The position numbers and the translations under genes are program-made. 64,000 nucleotides of DNA, from contig JAIUPA010000031.1 in assembly GCA_020161665.1 (NCBI GenBank), positions 1 to 64,000 on the forward strand. Reading direction: 5' to 3'. Below are positions 53,535-62,633 of this stretch, one piece after another; within the stretch, counting starts at the first letter, position 1, and every line of letters begins with the position of its first letter. Under the pieces are notes generated by a model. The model searched no databases. It was not told the origin of the DNA and saw only the letters and a list, made by a program, of their open reading frames with translations. This DNA is from Pseudomonadota bacterium. GTDB taxonomy: Bacteria; Pseudomonadota; Alphaproteobacteria; Rhizobiales; Rhizobiaceae.

Positions 53535-54146
53535 TCACTTCAAAGGCGAATTGGCCGTCGGGAAGGCAATGGTCGAGCGCATGTCGGTGGTCAGCCAGTC
53601 CGGTCCACCCTTCGGCGGCCAGACGCCCTGCGCTACGGAATCGGCGCGGATCTGACCGCGTTCATTGACCGATGCGAAGGGCCAGATATGCGTCATACGC
53701 GGCTTGCCATCGACGCCATACATCGAAATGGTCAGCTTCGAGAGTTCCGTACGGGCCGGAATGGCGGCTTCCCAAGCCTTGATGGTCGGCTCAAGGCCGC
53801 CGGTCTTCAGAACATAGGTGCGGAATTCATAGGCCGGACCGAAGGAACCGGTTTCAACCGGCGGCAGGAAGGGAAACGGCGCATAGCCTTCCAGTTCCAA
53901 CCCGGTCAGCCATTCCGCCGAGCCGAAGGGATTGGCAGCGCGCAGCGTGCGTTCACGCTCGGCATCATAGTCGGCAACGGTCTCGAAGCCACGAAACACC
54001 AGCACGCGGTTGAGGACGCCGATGTCAGCATAGAAGATGCCCAGCAGCTTGCCCTTGCCTTCCCGGGCGAAGGTTTCAATAGCGGGGGCTGCCTTGGCGG
54101 CTGCACCCATGCTGGTGGAAAGTGTCGCGATTTCATAACGCTGCAT
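53535..54146 (-). CDS. NIPSNAP-family protein, copy 2
   Basis: A 203-residue protein with two NIPSNAP-like halves (MQRYEIATLSTSMGAAAKAAPAIETFA..LLGIFYADIGVLNRVLVFRGFE; YEFRTYVLKTGGLEPTIKAWEAAIPARTELSKLTISMYGVDGKPRMTHIWPFAS). Function unknown. It is the last gene of a flavoprotein operon, paralleling the NIPSNAP-pobA pairing. Confidence 0.8.
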   Translation of the reverse strand: MQRYEIATLSTSMGAAAKAAPAIETFAREGKGKLLGIFYADIGVLNRVLVFRGFETVADYDAERERTLRAANPFGSAEWLTGLELEGYAPFPFLPPVETGSFGPAYEFRTYVLKTGGLEPTIKAWEAAIPARTELSKLTISMYGVDGKPRMTHIWPFASVNERGQIRADSVAQGVWPPKGGPDWLTTDMRSTIAFPTANSPLK

Positions 54147-54175
54147 GGAAAATCCTTTCGTGAAGCGGGGAGCGC

Positions 54176-55894
54176 TCAGGCAGCCTGAGCGGAGGAATTG
54201 AGCTTGCCAGCGGCATGCTTTGCGATGCGCCAGCCAAACACCATGGCCGGGCCGATGGTGGTGCCCGGTCCGGGATAGGTGCCGCGGAAGATCGAGGCGA
54301 GATCATTGCCGCAGGCATAAAGGCCGGGAATGAAAGTTCCCGTTTCATTGAGCACACGACCATATTCATCGCCCGCCAGCCCCGCACTGGAGGCAAGGTC
54401 GGACGGGCGAACAGCCATGGCATAGTAAGGTCCGGCCCCGACAGGCCCGAGGCAGGGGTTGGCGCCACCCGCTTCCGCATCGCCGTTGAAGCGGTTCACC
54501 ACGGTCGAGCCTCGACCGAAGGCCTCATCCACGCCGGACGCCGCAGACCGATTATAGGCATTGACCGTTTCCGACAGCGCCAGCGGATCACAGCCGATTT
54601 TGGCCGCCAGTTCGGACAGCGTGCGGCCCGTCACCACATAGCCCGCCTTCAGCATGGCTTTGAGATTGCTCGCTCCGGGCAGGATCATGCCCAGACCATA
54701 GCGCTTCATGAAGGCGGCATCGCAGACGAGATGCGCCGGGATCGCACCATGAGCGATCTGCCCCATGGCAAAGTCGTGATAGGAGTTGGCCTCGTTGACG
54801 AAGCGACGGCCACGCGCGTCCACGGCAAACAGGCCGGGTTTGGCGCGGTCGAGAATGATGTGCGGCCAGACTGCCATCGAGCCATCGGCACGGCGATATG
54901 ACGAGCAAGGCATCCACAGCGCAGGGCTGTCGCCACCATCATCGAGACGCGCACCAATCGCGGTTGCGACATTAGCGCCATCGCCCGTGTTGTTCTGCGG
55001 TCCCAGCGCATAGTCGCGCGTACCTGGCGGGAAAAGCTTCTCACGGATGGCACGGTTCCAGCAGACACCGCCGGTTGCCAGCACCACCCCCTTGCGCGCC
55101 TTGATCCGACGCACGCCGCCGGGACCATCCAGAACCGCGCCGGTGACGCGGCCATTCTCGACGATCAGTTCACGAACACCGGCTTCAAACAGAATCGGCA
55201 CCTTGGCCTTGCGCAGGCTATACAGCAGGCGCGCCACCAGTGCATTTCCCATCAAAAGACGCGTGCCGCGCTTGTAGGACAGGCGATCAAGCGCATAGCG
55301 ACCGACGATTTCCAGCGTGGTGCGCAGGTTGGAAAAAGACGCAAAAGGGGAGAGCAAGGCGCCCAGTTCGTTGCGGCCGACCATCATGCCGCCCAGCCCC
55401 ATGAATTCACGGCGCGGCGGGCGCACGCGGTCGAAATCTTCGCGGCCCAGCAATCTGCCATCGAAGGCCACCGGTCCCAGCGCGCGACCACCATAGGCCG
55501 CACCCGGTCCATCCAGATAATCGGGATGGGCAGCGGCGGCGGCAAACTTCACGTCGGTCCTGCGGTCGAGTTCCTCAATGGCGACGGGGCCGGATTCGAG
55601 GAAGGCCTCGCGCAAATGCGCACCACCCCGGTTTGCAACGGTCGCCTCCAGGAAGGCGCGCGCATCCTCTATCCTGTCCGGCACACCCGCCAGCTTCGAA
55701 AGATGCGTCCCGGGAACCCAGGTCGTGCCGCCCGAGGTCGAGGTTGTACCGCCCACTTGCGCTGTCTTTTCGGCCACGATCACCGACAGGCCTTCAAGGG
55801 CCGCAATCAGCGCCGCCGTCATGCCGCCCGCACCGGCGCCGCAGACCAGAAGGTCAACCTCTTCGATCATGTTGCGATTGCTGTCAGACGGCAT
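54176..55894 (-). CDS. FAD-dependent dehydrogenase, 3-ketosteroid-dehydrogenase-like, copy 2
   Basis: A 572-residue flavoprotein of the same superfamily as copy 1. LLVCGAGAGGMTAALIAALEGLSVIVAEKT, GGTTSTSGGTTWVPG, and FRGTYPGPGTTIGPAMVFGW with the catalytic-type Tyr. ATG at 55894 follows GGGAGGAGA and overlaps the upstream gene's stop by 11 bp, so the three-gene unit is coupled. Confidence 0.88.
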   Translation of the reverse strand: MPSDSNRNMIEEVDLLVCGAGAGGMTAALIAALEGLSVIVAEKTAQVGGTTSTSGGTTWVPGTHLSKLAGVPDRIEDARAFLEATVANRGGAHLREAFLESGPVAIEELDRRTDVKFAAAAAHPDYLDGPGAAYGGRALGPVAFDGRLLGREDFDRVRPPRREFMGLGGMMVGRNELGALLSPFASFSNLRTTLEIVGRYALDRLSYKRGTRLLMGNALVARLLYSLRKAKVPILFEAGVRELIVENGRVTGAVLDGPGGVRRIKARKGVVLATGGVCWNRAIREKLFPPGTRDYALGPQNNTGDGANVATAIGARLDDGGDSPALWMPCSSYRRADGSMAVWPHIILDRAKPGLFAVDARGRRFVNEANSYHDFAMGQIAHGAIPAHLVCDAAFMKRYGLGMILPGASNLKAMLKAGYVVTGRTLSELAAKIGCDPLALSETVNAYNRSAASGVDEAFGRGSTVVNRFNGDAEAGGANPCLGPVGAGPYYAMAVRPSDLASSAGLAGDEYGRVLNETGTFIPGLYACGNDLASIFRGTYPGPGTTIGPAMVFGWRIAKHAAGKLNSSAQAA

Positions 55895-57650
55895 TTTCTC
55901 TCCTCCCGTCAGTGTCTTGCGTCTGCCGCTCGCCCATGGCGATGGTTTCGGCGGCCATAAATCCAAAGGTCATGGCCGGTCCAAGCGTGATACCGCCGCT
56001 CGGATAATGGCCGCCCATGATGCTGCTCATATCGTTGCCCGCCGCATAGAGGCCGGGAACCGGCTGCCCTGTGGGGTCGAGCACCCGGGCGGCGGCATCC
56101 GTCTCGATGCCCGCAAAGGTGCCAAGGCTGCCCGGCACCACTTTGACCGCATAGAAAGGACCGTTCACGATGGGCGCTATGCACGGGTTCGGCTTGTGGT
56201 CGGGGTCGCCCTGCACCCGCTGATAGGGCGTTTCACCGCGATGGAATTGCGGGTCTTCGCCCCGCGCGGCATGGCGATTGAAGGTCTCGACCGTTTCGCC
56301 TAGCCCAGCCGCATCGATGCCGCAGCGATGCGCCAGATCGGCCATCGTCGGCGCTTCGATCAGATAGCCGTTTTTCAGGAAGGGACCGATGGAAACGGGT
56401 GCCGGTTTGACCGCGCCCAGACCATAGCGACGCAGGAAGCGGCGGTCGCAGATAAGCCACGAAACGGATGGCTCACCCGGCGGGGTGGCGGCAATCATCG
56501 CCCGCACGTAATCATGATAAGGCCCGCCCTCATCGGTGAAACGCCGTCCGTTCGCCATCACCGCGATGATGCCCGGCTTGCCGCGTTCCACCAGATGCGG
56601 AAAGCGTCCAACACTGCCATCGGCGCGCGGCACGAGCGAAACCGGCGCATAGGCCGCCGCATGGGCAAGCGTTTGCGCGACATGACCGCCGACGCTTTCC
56701 GCCAGTCGCAGCCCGTCACCACTATTGTCTTGAGGAGCCGCCGAATAATGCGGTGTGCCTGCCTTAACGTGAGGCAGAAGATCGTTCAAACGCTTGGGAT
56801 CATGCGGGAAGCCACCGGTGGCCAGAACAACCCCGCAGCGGGCCGTAACCTGAACCTCACCACGTTCCGTTGCCAGGATCGCGCCGGTCACGCGGCTGCC
56901 ATCGCGCAGCAGACCTTTGGCCGGGGACGCGGACAGTAACATGACACCGGCATCAGCGGCAGACCGTAACAGTCTTGCAATCAGCGCATTACCGTTGACC
57001 AGCTGCATGGCGCGGCGATGAACGGCCAGATCCCGGATATGCTTCAACACGCGGCGGGTGACATAGGCAAATGCCTTTACGGACCGCATCGCCGTCAGGA
57101 ACATGCGCATATCCACGCCGGAGGCGATGCCCATACCCAGAAATGTGGTCTCAGGGATGGGTGGGCGCAGCCGCGTGATCAAGGCTCCCAGATGCCGGCC
57201 ATCATAGGGTGCCGCCACCACCGAACGCCAGCCGGTGACCGCCCCGGGCAAATGACCGTAAAAATCCGGCACACCACTGCCCACATTGAAATGGACCTCG
57301 GTGTTTTCCTCGAAAAAGGAGAGCATACGCGGACCAGCGTCGAGAAACGCGGCAATTTTCGCCTCGTCATACTGGTTGCCAAGCACGGCACGCAGATAGG
57401 TTCGCGGCCCTTCCGGGTCTTCGCCATGACCAGCCGCAACGGCGTGGGGCGCATTCGGCACCCACAGCCAGCCGCCGGAATAGGCGCTGGTGCCGCCAAA
57501 GGTGTCCGCCTTTTCCGCAACGATGACCTTGAGGCCGCGATGCGCCGCAACCACCGCCGCCGCCAGGCCACCCGCACCTGAGCCAATGACCAGAACGTCA
57601 CAGGTAATCACCGCACCATGATCCGCAAGAGCCGCATCCTTATCCTTCAT
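55884..57650 (-). CDS. FAD-dependent dehydrogenase, 3-ketosteroid-dehydrogenase-like, copy 3
   Basis: A 588-residue flavoprotein: VLVIGSGAGGLAAAVVAAHRGLKVIVAEKA, GGTSAYSGGWLWVPNAP, and MGGHYPSGGITLGPAMTFGF with the Tyr kept. ATG at 57650 follows GGAGGAGG; the frame's ATG at 57707 adds an implausible Arg-rich leader. First gene of its operon, 136 bp downstream of the IclR-type palindrome. Confidence 0.88.
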   Translation of the reverse strand: MKDKDAALADHGAVITCDVLVIGSGAGGLAAAVVAAHRGLKVIVAEKADTFGGTSAYSGGWLWVPNAPHAVAAGHGEDPEGPRTYLRAVLGNQYDEAKIAAFLDAGPRMLSFFEENTEVHFNVGSGVPDFYGHLPGAVTGWRSVVAAPYDGRHLGALITRLRPPIPETTFLGMGIASGVDMRMFLTAMRSVKAFAYVTRRVLKHIRDLAVHRRAMQLVNGNALIARLLRSAADAGVMLLSASPAKGLLRDGSRVTGAILATERGEVQVTARCGVVLATGGFPHDPKRLNDLLPHVKAGTPHYSAAPQDNSGDGLRLAESVGGHVAQTLAHAAAYAPVSLVPRADGSVGRFPHLVERGKPGIIAVMANGRRFTDEGGPYHDYVRAMIAATPPGEPSVSWLICDRRFLRRYGLGAVKPAPVSIGPFLKNGYLIEAPTMADLAHRCGIDAAGLGETVETFNRHAARGEDPQFHRGETPYQRVQGDPDHKPNPCIAPIVNGPFYAVKVVPGSLGTFAGIETDAAARVLDPTGQPVPGLYAAGNDMSSIMGGHYPSGGITLGPAMTFGFMAAETIAMGERQTQDTDGRRENAV

Positions 57651-57785
57651 TCGACGCCTCCTCCAGAAGCGCAAGGGTTCGTTCCGCGCCAGTGGGCGTC
57701 GGTGCAACCTCTTGATTGTCTAGACAAGGCGCGCCACTCCTCGTCAGCGCGCCACTCTGCTTATTCGCAGCATCTTATGCACAAA

Positions 57786-57802
57786 ATGGAATGACATTCC
57801 AT
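57786..57802 (-). promoter_or_regulatory. IclR-type palindrome upstream of the flavoprotein operon
   Basis: ATGGAATGACATTCCAT, a perfect palindrome around its central base and the best copy of the motif. A further TGTATTCCG half-site lies at about 57811. Confidence 0.7.
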
Positions 57803-57820
57803 ATAATAATTGTATTCCGT

Positions 57821-58633
57821 TTATGCTTTTTCGATGATCCGTCGTGCCGCAGCCAGCGCCTGCTCTGCCCGCTCACGCGGCGAAAGCCGTTTCATCATTT
57901 CGCTTGAGGCAATCTCGACGCTGATCGGCACCGTTTTCGGAAGCGCGCGGACGAAGGAGACAAGATCGATGCCACCATCGCCGGGCAACAGGCGACCGCC
58001 ACGGGCAATGGCAATCAGACCGGCATCACTTGGGTCATATTCGGCGGGCGCATCGCAAAGCTGGAAGTAGTGAATGCGGTCGGGGGCAATGGCCTTCAGA
58101 TCGGCCACCTTGCCGCCGGTGCGATCCCAATGCAGCGCGTCGGCCAAGACACCGCCATTCGGCTGGCTTGCTGCCTCGACGATGCGACGGGCCTCTTCGG
58201 CATTTTTCACCCCCGTCCAGGGCATGAATTCGAGATCCGCGGTGAGGCGATACCGGGCCGCGAGTTCAGCAAAGGCCGCAAAGGTCTGCGTCAAACGCTC
58301 GTGGTTTGTGTCATCGCCCGCCACCAGAATATTGGAAGCGCCCAGTGCCTCTGCACACTCAAGGAAGGGCAGGAAATCACGCACATCGGTTTCGGCTTTC
58401 AGCCGCACGATCTCCACATCACCAACCTTGATACCGGTCTCGGCAAGCGCCTTTTGCGCTTCGACCAGCACGCTCCGGTCGCTCATGATGGGATAGGGGC
58501 CCTCGCCGCTCGCCGCAGCCGGCAGAAGGCGAAGGCCCACGCTGGAATAGCCGGTTTCCGCTGCCAGTCGAATGGCTTCAGCCGGGGCAAGATCGGCCAC
58601 CGTCAGGAAGGCCAGAGCAAAATGTCTCGTCAT
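57821..58633 (-). CDS. Sugar-phosphate-isomerase-type TIM-barrel protein
   Basis: A 270-residue AP-endonuclease-2/xylose-isomerase-like TIM barrel (LAAETGYSSVGLRLLPAA; ADLEFMPWTGVKN; ILVAGDDTNHERLTQTF; DALHWDRTGG; FQLCDAPAE; VSVEIAS-type end). Metal ligands Glu, Asp/His and Glu are suggested in these segments. It is a distant relative of the dehydratase half of QuiC, so it could dehydrate or isomerise a shikimate-like ring. It starts 7 bp after the AroE-like stop. Confidence 0.82.
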   Translation of the reverse strand: MTRHFALAFLTVADLAPAEAIRLAAETGYSSVGLRLLPAAASGEGPYPIMSDRSVLVEAQKALAETGIKVGDVEIVRLKAETDVRDFLPFLECAEALGASNILVAGDDTNHERLTQTFAAFAELAARYRLTADLEFMPWTGVKNAEEARRIVEAASQPNGGVLADALHWDRTGGKVADLKAIAPDRIHYFQLCDAPAEYDPSDAGLIAIARGGRLLPGDGGIDLVSFVRALPKTVPISVEIASSEMMKRLSPRERAEQALAAARRIIEKA

Positions 58634-58640
58634 GGCACCC

Positions 58641-59432
58641 TCAGACCGCGCACATGTAATCGACCATCAGGTCGCGCACCTCAACGAACATATCGACGCC
58701 GGTAATCGCGCCGCAGCCGATAGCACGCGCCCGCGCGACAAGCGGCGAAACGGCGGGCTGGGTAATCACTTCACCGATGAACATATTCGGCGTCAGCTTG
58801 TCACCGTCAAACGGGAGCGGGTCGCCATCACGCATGCCTGCGGGCGTCGCGTTGACCACCACATCAAAGCCGGTCGGGTCTGCACTTCCAGCCGTAACCT
58901 TCGCCTTGCCCAAGGATGCAAGGCGCTGCATGAGGCTCGAGCGGCGGGCCTCGTCCATTTCATGGATCGCCAGTTCCGAGACACCGGCAAGAACCAGCGC
59001 ATGGGCAATGGCACTCCCTGCGCCACCGGCACCGGCCAGAATGGCGCGCTTGCCTTCCAGCACGCAGCCCGCCTTTTGCAGCGCCGCGACATGGCCTATC
59101 CCGTCAAACATATCGCCTTCCCAACCGGTGGGCGTGCGGCGAAGGGTATTGACCGCGCCCAGAAACGCAGCCCGCTCCGAAAGCCGGTCAGCCATGGTGA
59201 TGGCCGCAATCTTGTGCGGCACGGTGATGATCACGCTGTCGAGATTCTGAACCGCCTTCAAGCCCGCCCAGCACGCTTCAAGGTCTTTTGGAGCAACGTG
59301 ACCGGGAATACAGACGGCATTTTTGCCGCGCGCCTGCAACATCTCGCTGACGCCTGCCGGTGACTTCACCTGCGCGATGGGATCGCCGATCACCATGCAC
59401 AGACGCGACGCACCGTTGAGTTCCAGATTCAT
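58641..59432 (-). CDS. Divergent shikimate-dehydrogenase-like protein (AroE family)
   Basis: A 263-residue AroE-family protein. The catalytic Lys is kept (ITVPHK) and GAGGAG binds the nucleotide, but the shikimate carboxylate motif SxSKSP reads AQVKSP and GxNTDxxG reads GDMFDGIG. The cofactor strand ends AIHEMDEARR rather than NRTxxRA, pointing to NAD. Hence an oxidoreductase for a related ring acid rather than a biosynthetic AroE. ATG at 59432 follows GGAGGAGACG. Confidence 0.85.
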   Translation of the reverse strand: MNLELNGASRLCMVIGDPIAQVKSPAGVSEMLQARGKNAVCIPGHVAPKDLEACWAGLKAVQNLDSVIITVPHKIAAITMADRLSERAAFLGAVNTLRRTPTGWEGDMFDGIGHVAALQKAGCVLEGKRAILAGAGGAGSAIAHALVLAGVSELAIHEMDEARRSSLMQRLASLGKAKVTAGSADPTGFDVVVNATPAGMRDGDPLPFDGDKLTPNMFIGEVITQPAVSPLVARARAIGCGAITGVDMFVEVRDLMVDYMCAV

Positions 59433-59450
59433 CGTCTCCTCCACAAAATC

Positions 59451-59467
59451 TGAATGTCATTTCATAT
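59451..59467 (-). promoter_or_regulatory. IclR-type palindrome upstream of the AroE-like gene
   Basis: Minus strand ATATGAAATGACATTCA, two mismatches from the consensus ATGGAATGAYATTCCAT, 19 bp before the AroE-like start. Confidence 0.55.
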
Positions 59468-59587
59468 TTGAATACACATCCATTTTATTTTCGTCCAGTG
59501 GATATTTTGCGACGAGTCATGGAAAAGCCGCCACGTCTGAACGGACGGGCGGCTTGAAAGGGCTCAACGAAGATGAGGGCCGTGCCT

Positions 59588-60187
59588 TTACAGAGCGGCG
59601 TTGCGGCCTTCCTCGGGCGACACAGACCGGGCGGCAAAGGAAAAGGCCGGGGCGCGGTTCAGCCGGTCGGCGAAGGCATAGCCCTCTTCCCAGCGACCGA
59701 AGCCGCTGGCGATGTTGATGTGGCCGACCGCGCCGAGATTGACGAGCTGGCTTCCCCAGCCGTCCACATGGCGGGAAAGATCGGCCACATCCATGTAAGG
59801 ATCGTTCAGGCTGCCGATGACGAGGCTCGTAAACGGTAGCGTCTGAAGCGGCTTCACACCAAAACTGACGACGCAGGGGTGGAGCGCCTCCACCTTGTCG
59901 AGATCGGCGGGAGCGACGAGAAGCGCGCCCCTGATCTTGCGTGCCGAGGGGCGGTTGGCAAGGCTTGCGGTCAGCACGCAGCCGAGACTGTGCGCCACGA
60001 TGAAGGCGCCCTCGTCCACCGCATCCAGCGCGGCTTCCAGCCGGGCCTGCCATTCATCGAGCACCGGGCAGTTCCAGTTGTCCTGATCGACCAGCCGTGC
60101 GTCGGCCCTGTCGCGCAGCCAGTGCTGCTGCCAGTGGCCCTCGGGCGACCCGTTGAGGCCGGGAACGATCAGGGTGGGGATACACAT
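59588..60187 (-). CDS. RBBP9/YdeN-family serine hydrolase
   Basis: A 199-residue alpha/beta hydrolase. TLIVPGLNGSPEGHWQ (oxyanion region), nucleophile Ser in VAHSLGCVL, Asp in GSLNDPYM and His in GAVGHINIASGFGRWEEG. ATG at 60187 follows AAGGACA; upstream frame to 60259 is atypical. Substrate unknown; no obvious link to the neighbouring catabolic genes. Confidence 0.87.
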   Translation of the reverse strand: MCIPTLIVPGLNGSPEGHWQQHWLRDRADARLVDQDNWNCPVLDEWQARLEAALDAVDEGAFIVAHSLGCVLTASLANRPSARKIRGALLVAPADLDKVEALHPCVVSFGVKPLQTLPFTSLVIGSLNDPYMDVADLSRHVDGWGSQLVNLGAVGHINIASGFGRWEEGYAFADRLNRAPAFSFAARSVSPEEGRNAAL

Positions 60188-60330
60188 GCCATGTCCTTGA
60201 ACTTGACTGAACATGGGCAAAGTGTGCCGTAGCGCAGAGGAATAATCGACTAACGGCATTGCCTTACGAGCGGCCAGAGCGAAAAGCCCGCCTCAATCTT
60301 CGTCTTTTCGTGGAAAATTCACCCGTCTTG

Positions 60331-60930
60331 TCAGGCGCGACGCTGCTGGGCGCGGGTAATGTCACGGGCCGCTTCTTCCGAGGCATTGGCAAGCTGGCGC
60401 ATTTCGGTGGCGAGCACGGCAAAACCCGCACCCGACGTTCCGGCCCGCGCCGCCTCGATGCCCGCATTGACGGCCAGAAGCTTCAGATAGCGCAGCGAAT
60501 GCAGGATTTCCCCGGTCTTTGACGCCGTGACGCGCATCTCCGAGGTCTGCTCGTCGAGGCGCTGGTAGAGCGTATCAATCGAGATGATCGAGCCTTCGAG
60601 ATATTGCAATTCGCCATCAGCATCCCAGATGCCGCCGCCGGTTTCGGCCACCCAGATCAACCGCCCGTCGCGATGGCGCATGCGATATTCCATCGACCAG
60701 TTGGTTTTCTTCTCCAGCGCCGCGCCCACCGCCTCGTCCATGGCGGCTAGGTCATCCTCATGCACCAGCGAGGAGAAGGTGCGCAGCCGGTTGCCGACGA
60801 TCTCATCGACCGGATAGCCGAAAACACGGTCGATACCGTTGGTCATGGCGAGCATGGTATAATCCGCATCGGCCCGGCAACGGTAAAGAAAGCCGTTCAT
60901 TCGCCCTAGCACACTTTCCTGAAAATCCAT
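60331..60930 (-). CDS. Soluble mini-chemoreceptor: PAS domain plus short MCP tip
   Basis: A 199-residue protein with no membrane helix. PAS/PAC (~10-120; [44 protein letters not shown]), then a truncated MCP signalling segment (~135-195) with a diverged hairpin tip ([36 protein letters not shown]). The usual long methylation helices are absent, so it may couple to CheW/CheA as a cytosolic sensor or act by mixed assembly with full receptors (inference). Confidence 0.82.
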   Translation of the reverse strand: MDFQESVLGRMNGFLYRCRADADYTMLAMTNGIDRVFGYPVDEIVGNRLRTFSSLVHEDDLAAMDEAVGAALEKKTNWSMEYRMRHRDGRLIWVAETGGGIWDADGELQYLEGSIISIDTLYQRLDEQTSEMRVTASKTGEILHSLRYLKLLAVNAGIEAARAGTSGAGFAVLATEMRQLANASEEAARDITRAQQRRA

Positions 60931-61079
60931 CGGTCCGCCCTGTCGCCGGGAGTTATCTTGAATGACGGGAACAATAGTTTCGTGAAATGGTTACGGCTTG
61001 GTGAATTTCCGGTTGCGAATTGTCAAATTTGCTGCGCCGCACCATCACAGAATTGCGAGGCGCTGCACGCTGAAGCCTA

Positions 61080-61119
61080 AAACGCCAGCGGACGGCCGGG
61101 GGGTGGCCCGGTCGTCTGC
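61080..61119 (-). terminator. Terminator of the tmm operon
   Basis: GCGGACGGCCGGG (61088-61100) pairs with CCCGGTCGTCTGC (61107-61119), 13 bp with two G-U pairs. On the minus strand a short T run (GTTTTAG) follows. Confidence 0.75.
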
Positions 61120-61145
61120 CAGTCGCCTCACCCTGAAGGTCAGGA

Positions 61146-62486
61146 TCAGTTCTTGAGATAGGCTTCCATGGAGTCGTCCAGCGCATCCTTCCACGGGGTG
61201 TGGTGGATGGGGGCCATGGTGCCGGTCATCAGCGACTTGTAGCAGTTGTTGCGGAAGCCCATGATGTCGTCGATCTTGTGCTGCTTCCACTCGAAGAAGG
61301 CCTTGCAGGCACCATCGACGTCGAAGCTCGGATAGTCGGTATCGGCGATCAGTTCCTTGACGTAAGCGCCCTGATACTTGATCGCGTACTTCACGTCGTC
61401 GGAGGCTTCTTCGCGGGCTTCGCGCTCGGCCACGTCATCCAGCAGAACCTGCTTGTCAGCCGGCACGTCGATGCGGCCGAGGATGATGTCACGGACATAC
61501 CAGGCCTGCGCGTCGAACATGTTGAAGGTGAACCACTGGTCCTGCATGCCGAGGAAGAACATCTTCGGATTGTGGACATAGACGACGCCCTTGTAGAGGT
61601 CGTGCGTGGCCAGACGGTTCTTCGTCTTCAGGCGCAGGTCATCCGGCAGGAACGGGAAGTAGTGCTTGTAGCCCGTGCACAGGATGATGGCATCGACCTG
61701 CTTGGACGTGCCGTCCTTGAAGAAGGCGGTCTTGCCTTCGACGCGCTCAAGCGCGGGCTTTTCTTCCCAGTTGTCCGGCCAGTTGAAGCCCATCGGAGCG
61801 GAGCGGTAGGAGGTCGTGACGGTCTTGGCGCCATACTTCCAGCACTGCGAACCAATGTCTTCAGCAGAGTAGGAAGCGCCCACCAGCAGAACGTCCTGAC
61901 CGGCGAATTCGCGGGCGTCACGGAAATCGTGCGCGTGGACGATGCGGCCATAGAACTGGTCGAAGCCCGGATATTCCGGAACGTTCGGCGAAGAGAAATG
62001 GCCCGAGGCGCAGATGACGTAATCGAAGCGGTCCTTGGTGACCTTGTCGGCCACCATGTCGTGAACCGTCACGGTAAAATCATTGGTGGCTTCATTGTAC
62101 TCGACCCAGCGAACGACGGTGGAGAAGCGGATCCAGTCGCGCACGTTGGCCTTCTTCACACGGCCTTCGATGTAATCCATCATCACGGCGCGCGGCGGGT
62201 AGGAGGCGATCTGCTTGCCGAAATGCTCTTCGAAGGAGTAGTCGGCGAATTCGAGACCTTCCTTCGGACCGTTGGTCCACAGGTAGCGATACATGGAGCA
62301 ATGAACCGGCTCGCCGTTTTCATCGACGCCGGTGCGCCAGGTGTAGTTCCACAGGCCACCCCAATCGGACTGCTTTTCGAAGCAGACGATTTCCGGGATT
62401 TCGGCACCCTTCATCTTGGCGGACTGGAAGGCGCGCAGAGCCGCGAGGCCGGACGGACCAGCCCCGATTACAGCAATTTTCGTCAT
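61146..62486 (-). CDS. tmm: Trimethylamine monooxygenase
   Basis: A 446-residue flavin monooxygenase that oxidises trimethylamine to its N-oxide with NADPH and O2. FAD loop [48 protein letters not shown] fingerprint [11 protein letters not shown] followed by NADPH loop [23 protein letters not shown], and [15 protein letters not shown]. These segments are characteristic of bacterial Tmm rather than Baeyer-Villiger enzymes. Its product is the substrate of Tdm at 13832-16201. Confidence 0.92.
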   Translation of the reverse strand: MTKIAVIGAGPSGLAALRAFQSAKMKGAEIPEIVCFEKQSDWGGLWNYTWRTGVDENGEPVHCSMYRYLWTNGPKEGLEFADYSFEEHFGKQIASYPPRAVMMDYIEGRVKKANVRDWIRFSTVVRWVEYNEATNDFTVTVHDMVADKVTKDRFDYVICASGHFSSPNVPEYPGFDQFYGRIVHAHDFRDAREFAGQDVLLVGASYSAEDIGSQCWKYGAKTVTTSYRSAPMGFNWPDNWEEKPALERVEGKTAFFKDGTSKQVDAIILCTGYKHYFPFLPDDLRLKTKNRLATHDLYKGVVYVHNPKMFFLGMQDQWFTFNMFDAQAWYVRDIILGRIDVPADKQVLLDDVAEREAREEASDDVKYAIKYQGAYVKELIADTDYPSFDVDGACKAFFEWKQHKIDDIMGFRNNCYKSLMTGTMAPIHHTPWKDALDDSMEAYLKN

Positions 62487-62532
62487 TTTCGTTCCCCTTT
62501 TGGTGAGTTGAGCGGTTCCGTTTCAGCGGGTT

Positions 62533-62595
62533 GGAAAACGCTCTATCTCTTTGCTTTCTCGCAATTCCGGTCGGAAAGCCGCAAAGTCGCGCCTT
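62533..62595. repeat. Rhizobiales AGAGCATTT-type repeat, copy 3
   Basis: On the minus strand: GCGACTTTGCGGCTTTCCGA, then CCGGAATTGCGAGAAAGCAA and AGAGATAGAGCGTTTTCC, matching the second half of the common element. It lies between tmm and the DUF3445 gene. Confidence 0.75.
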
Positions 62596-62633
62596 TCCGG
62601 GAATGGTTGGTTCCGGTTCAAGGCTCTACGGTC

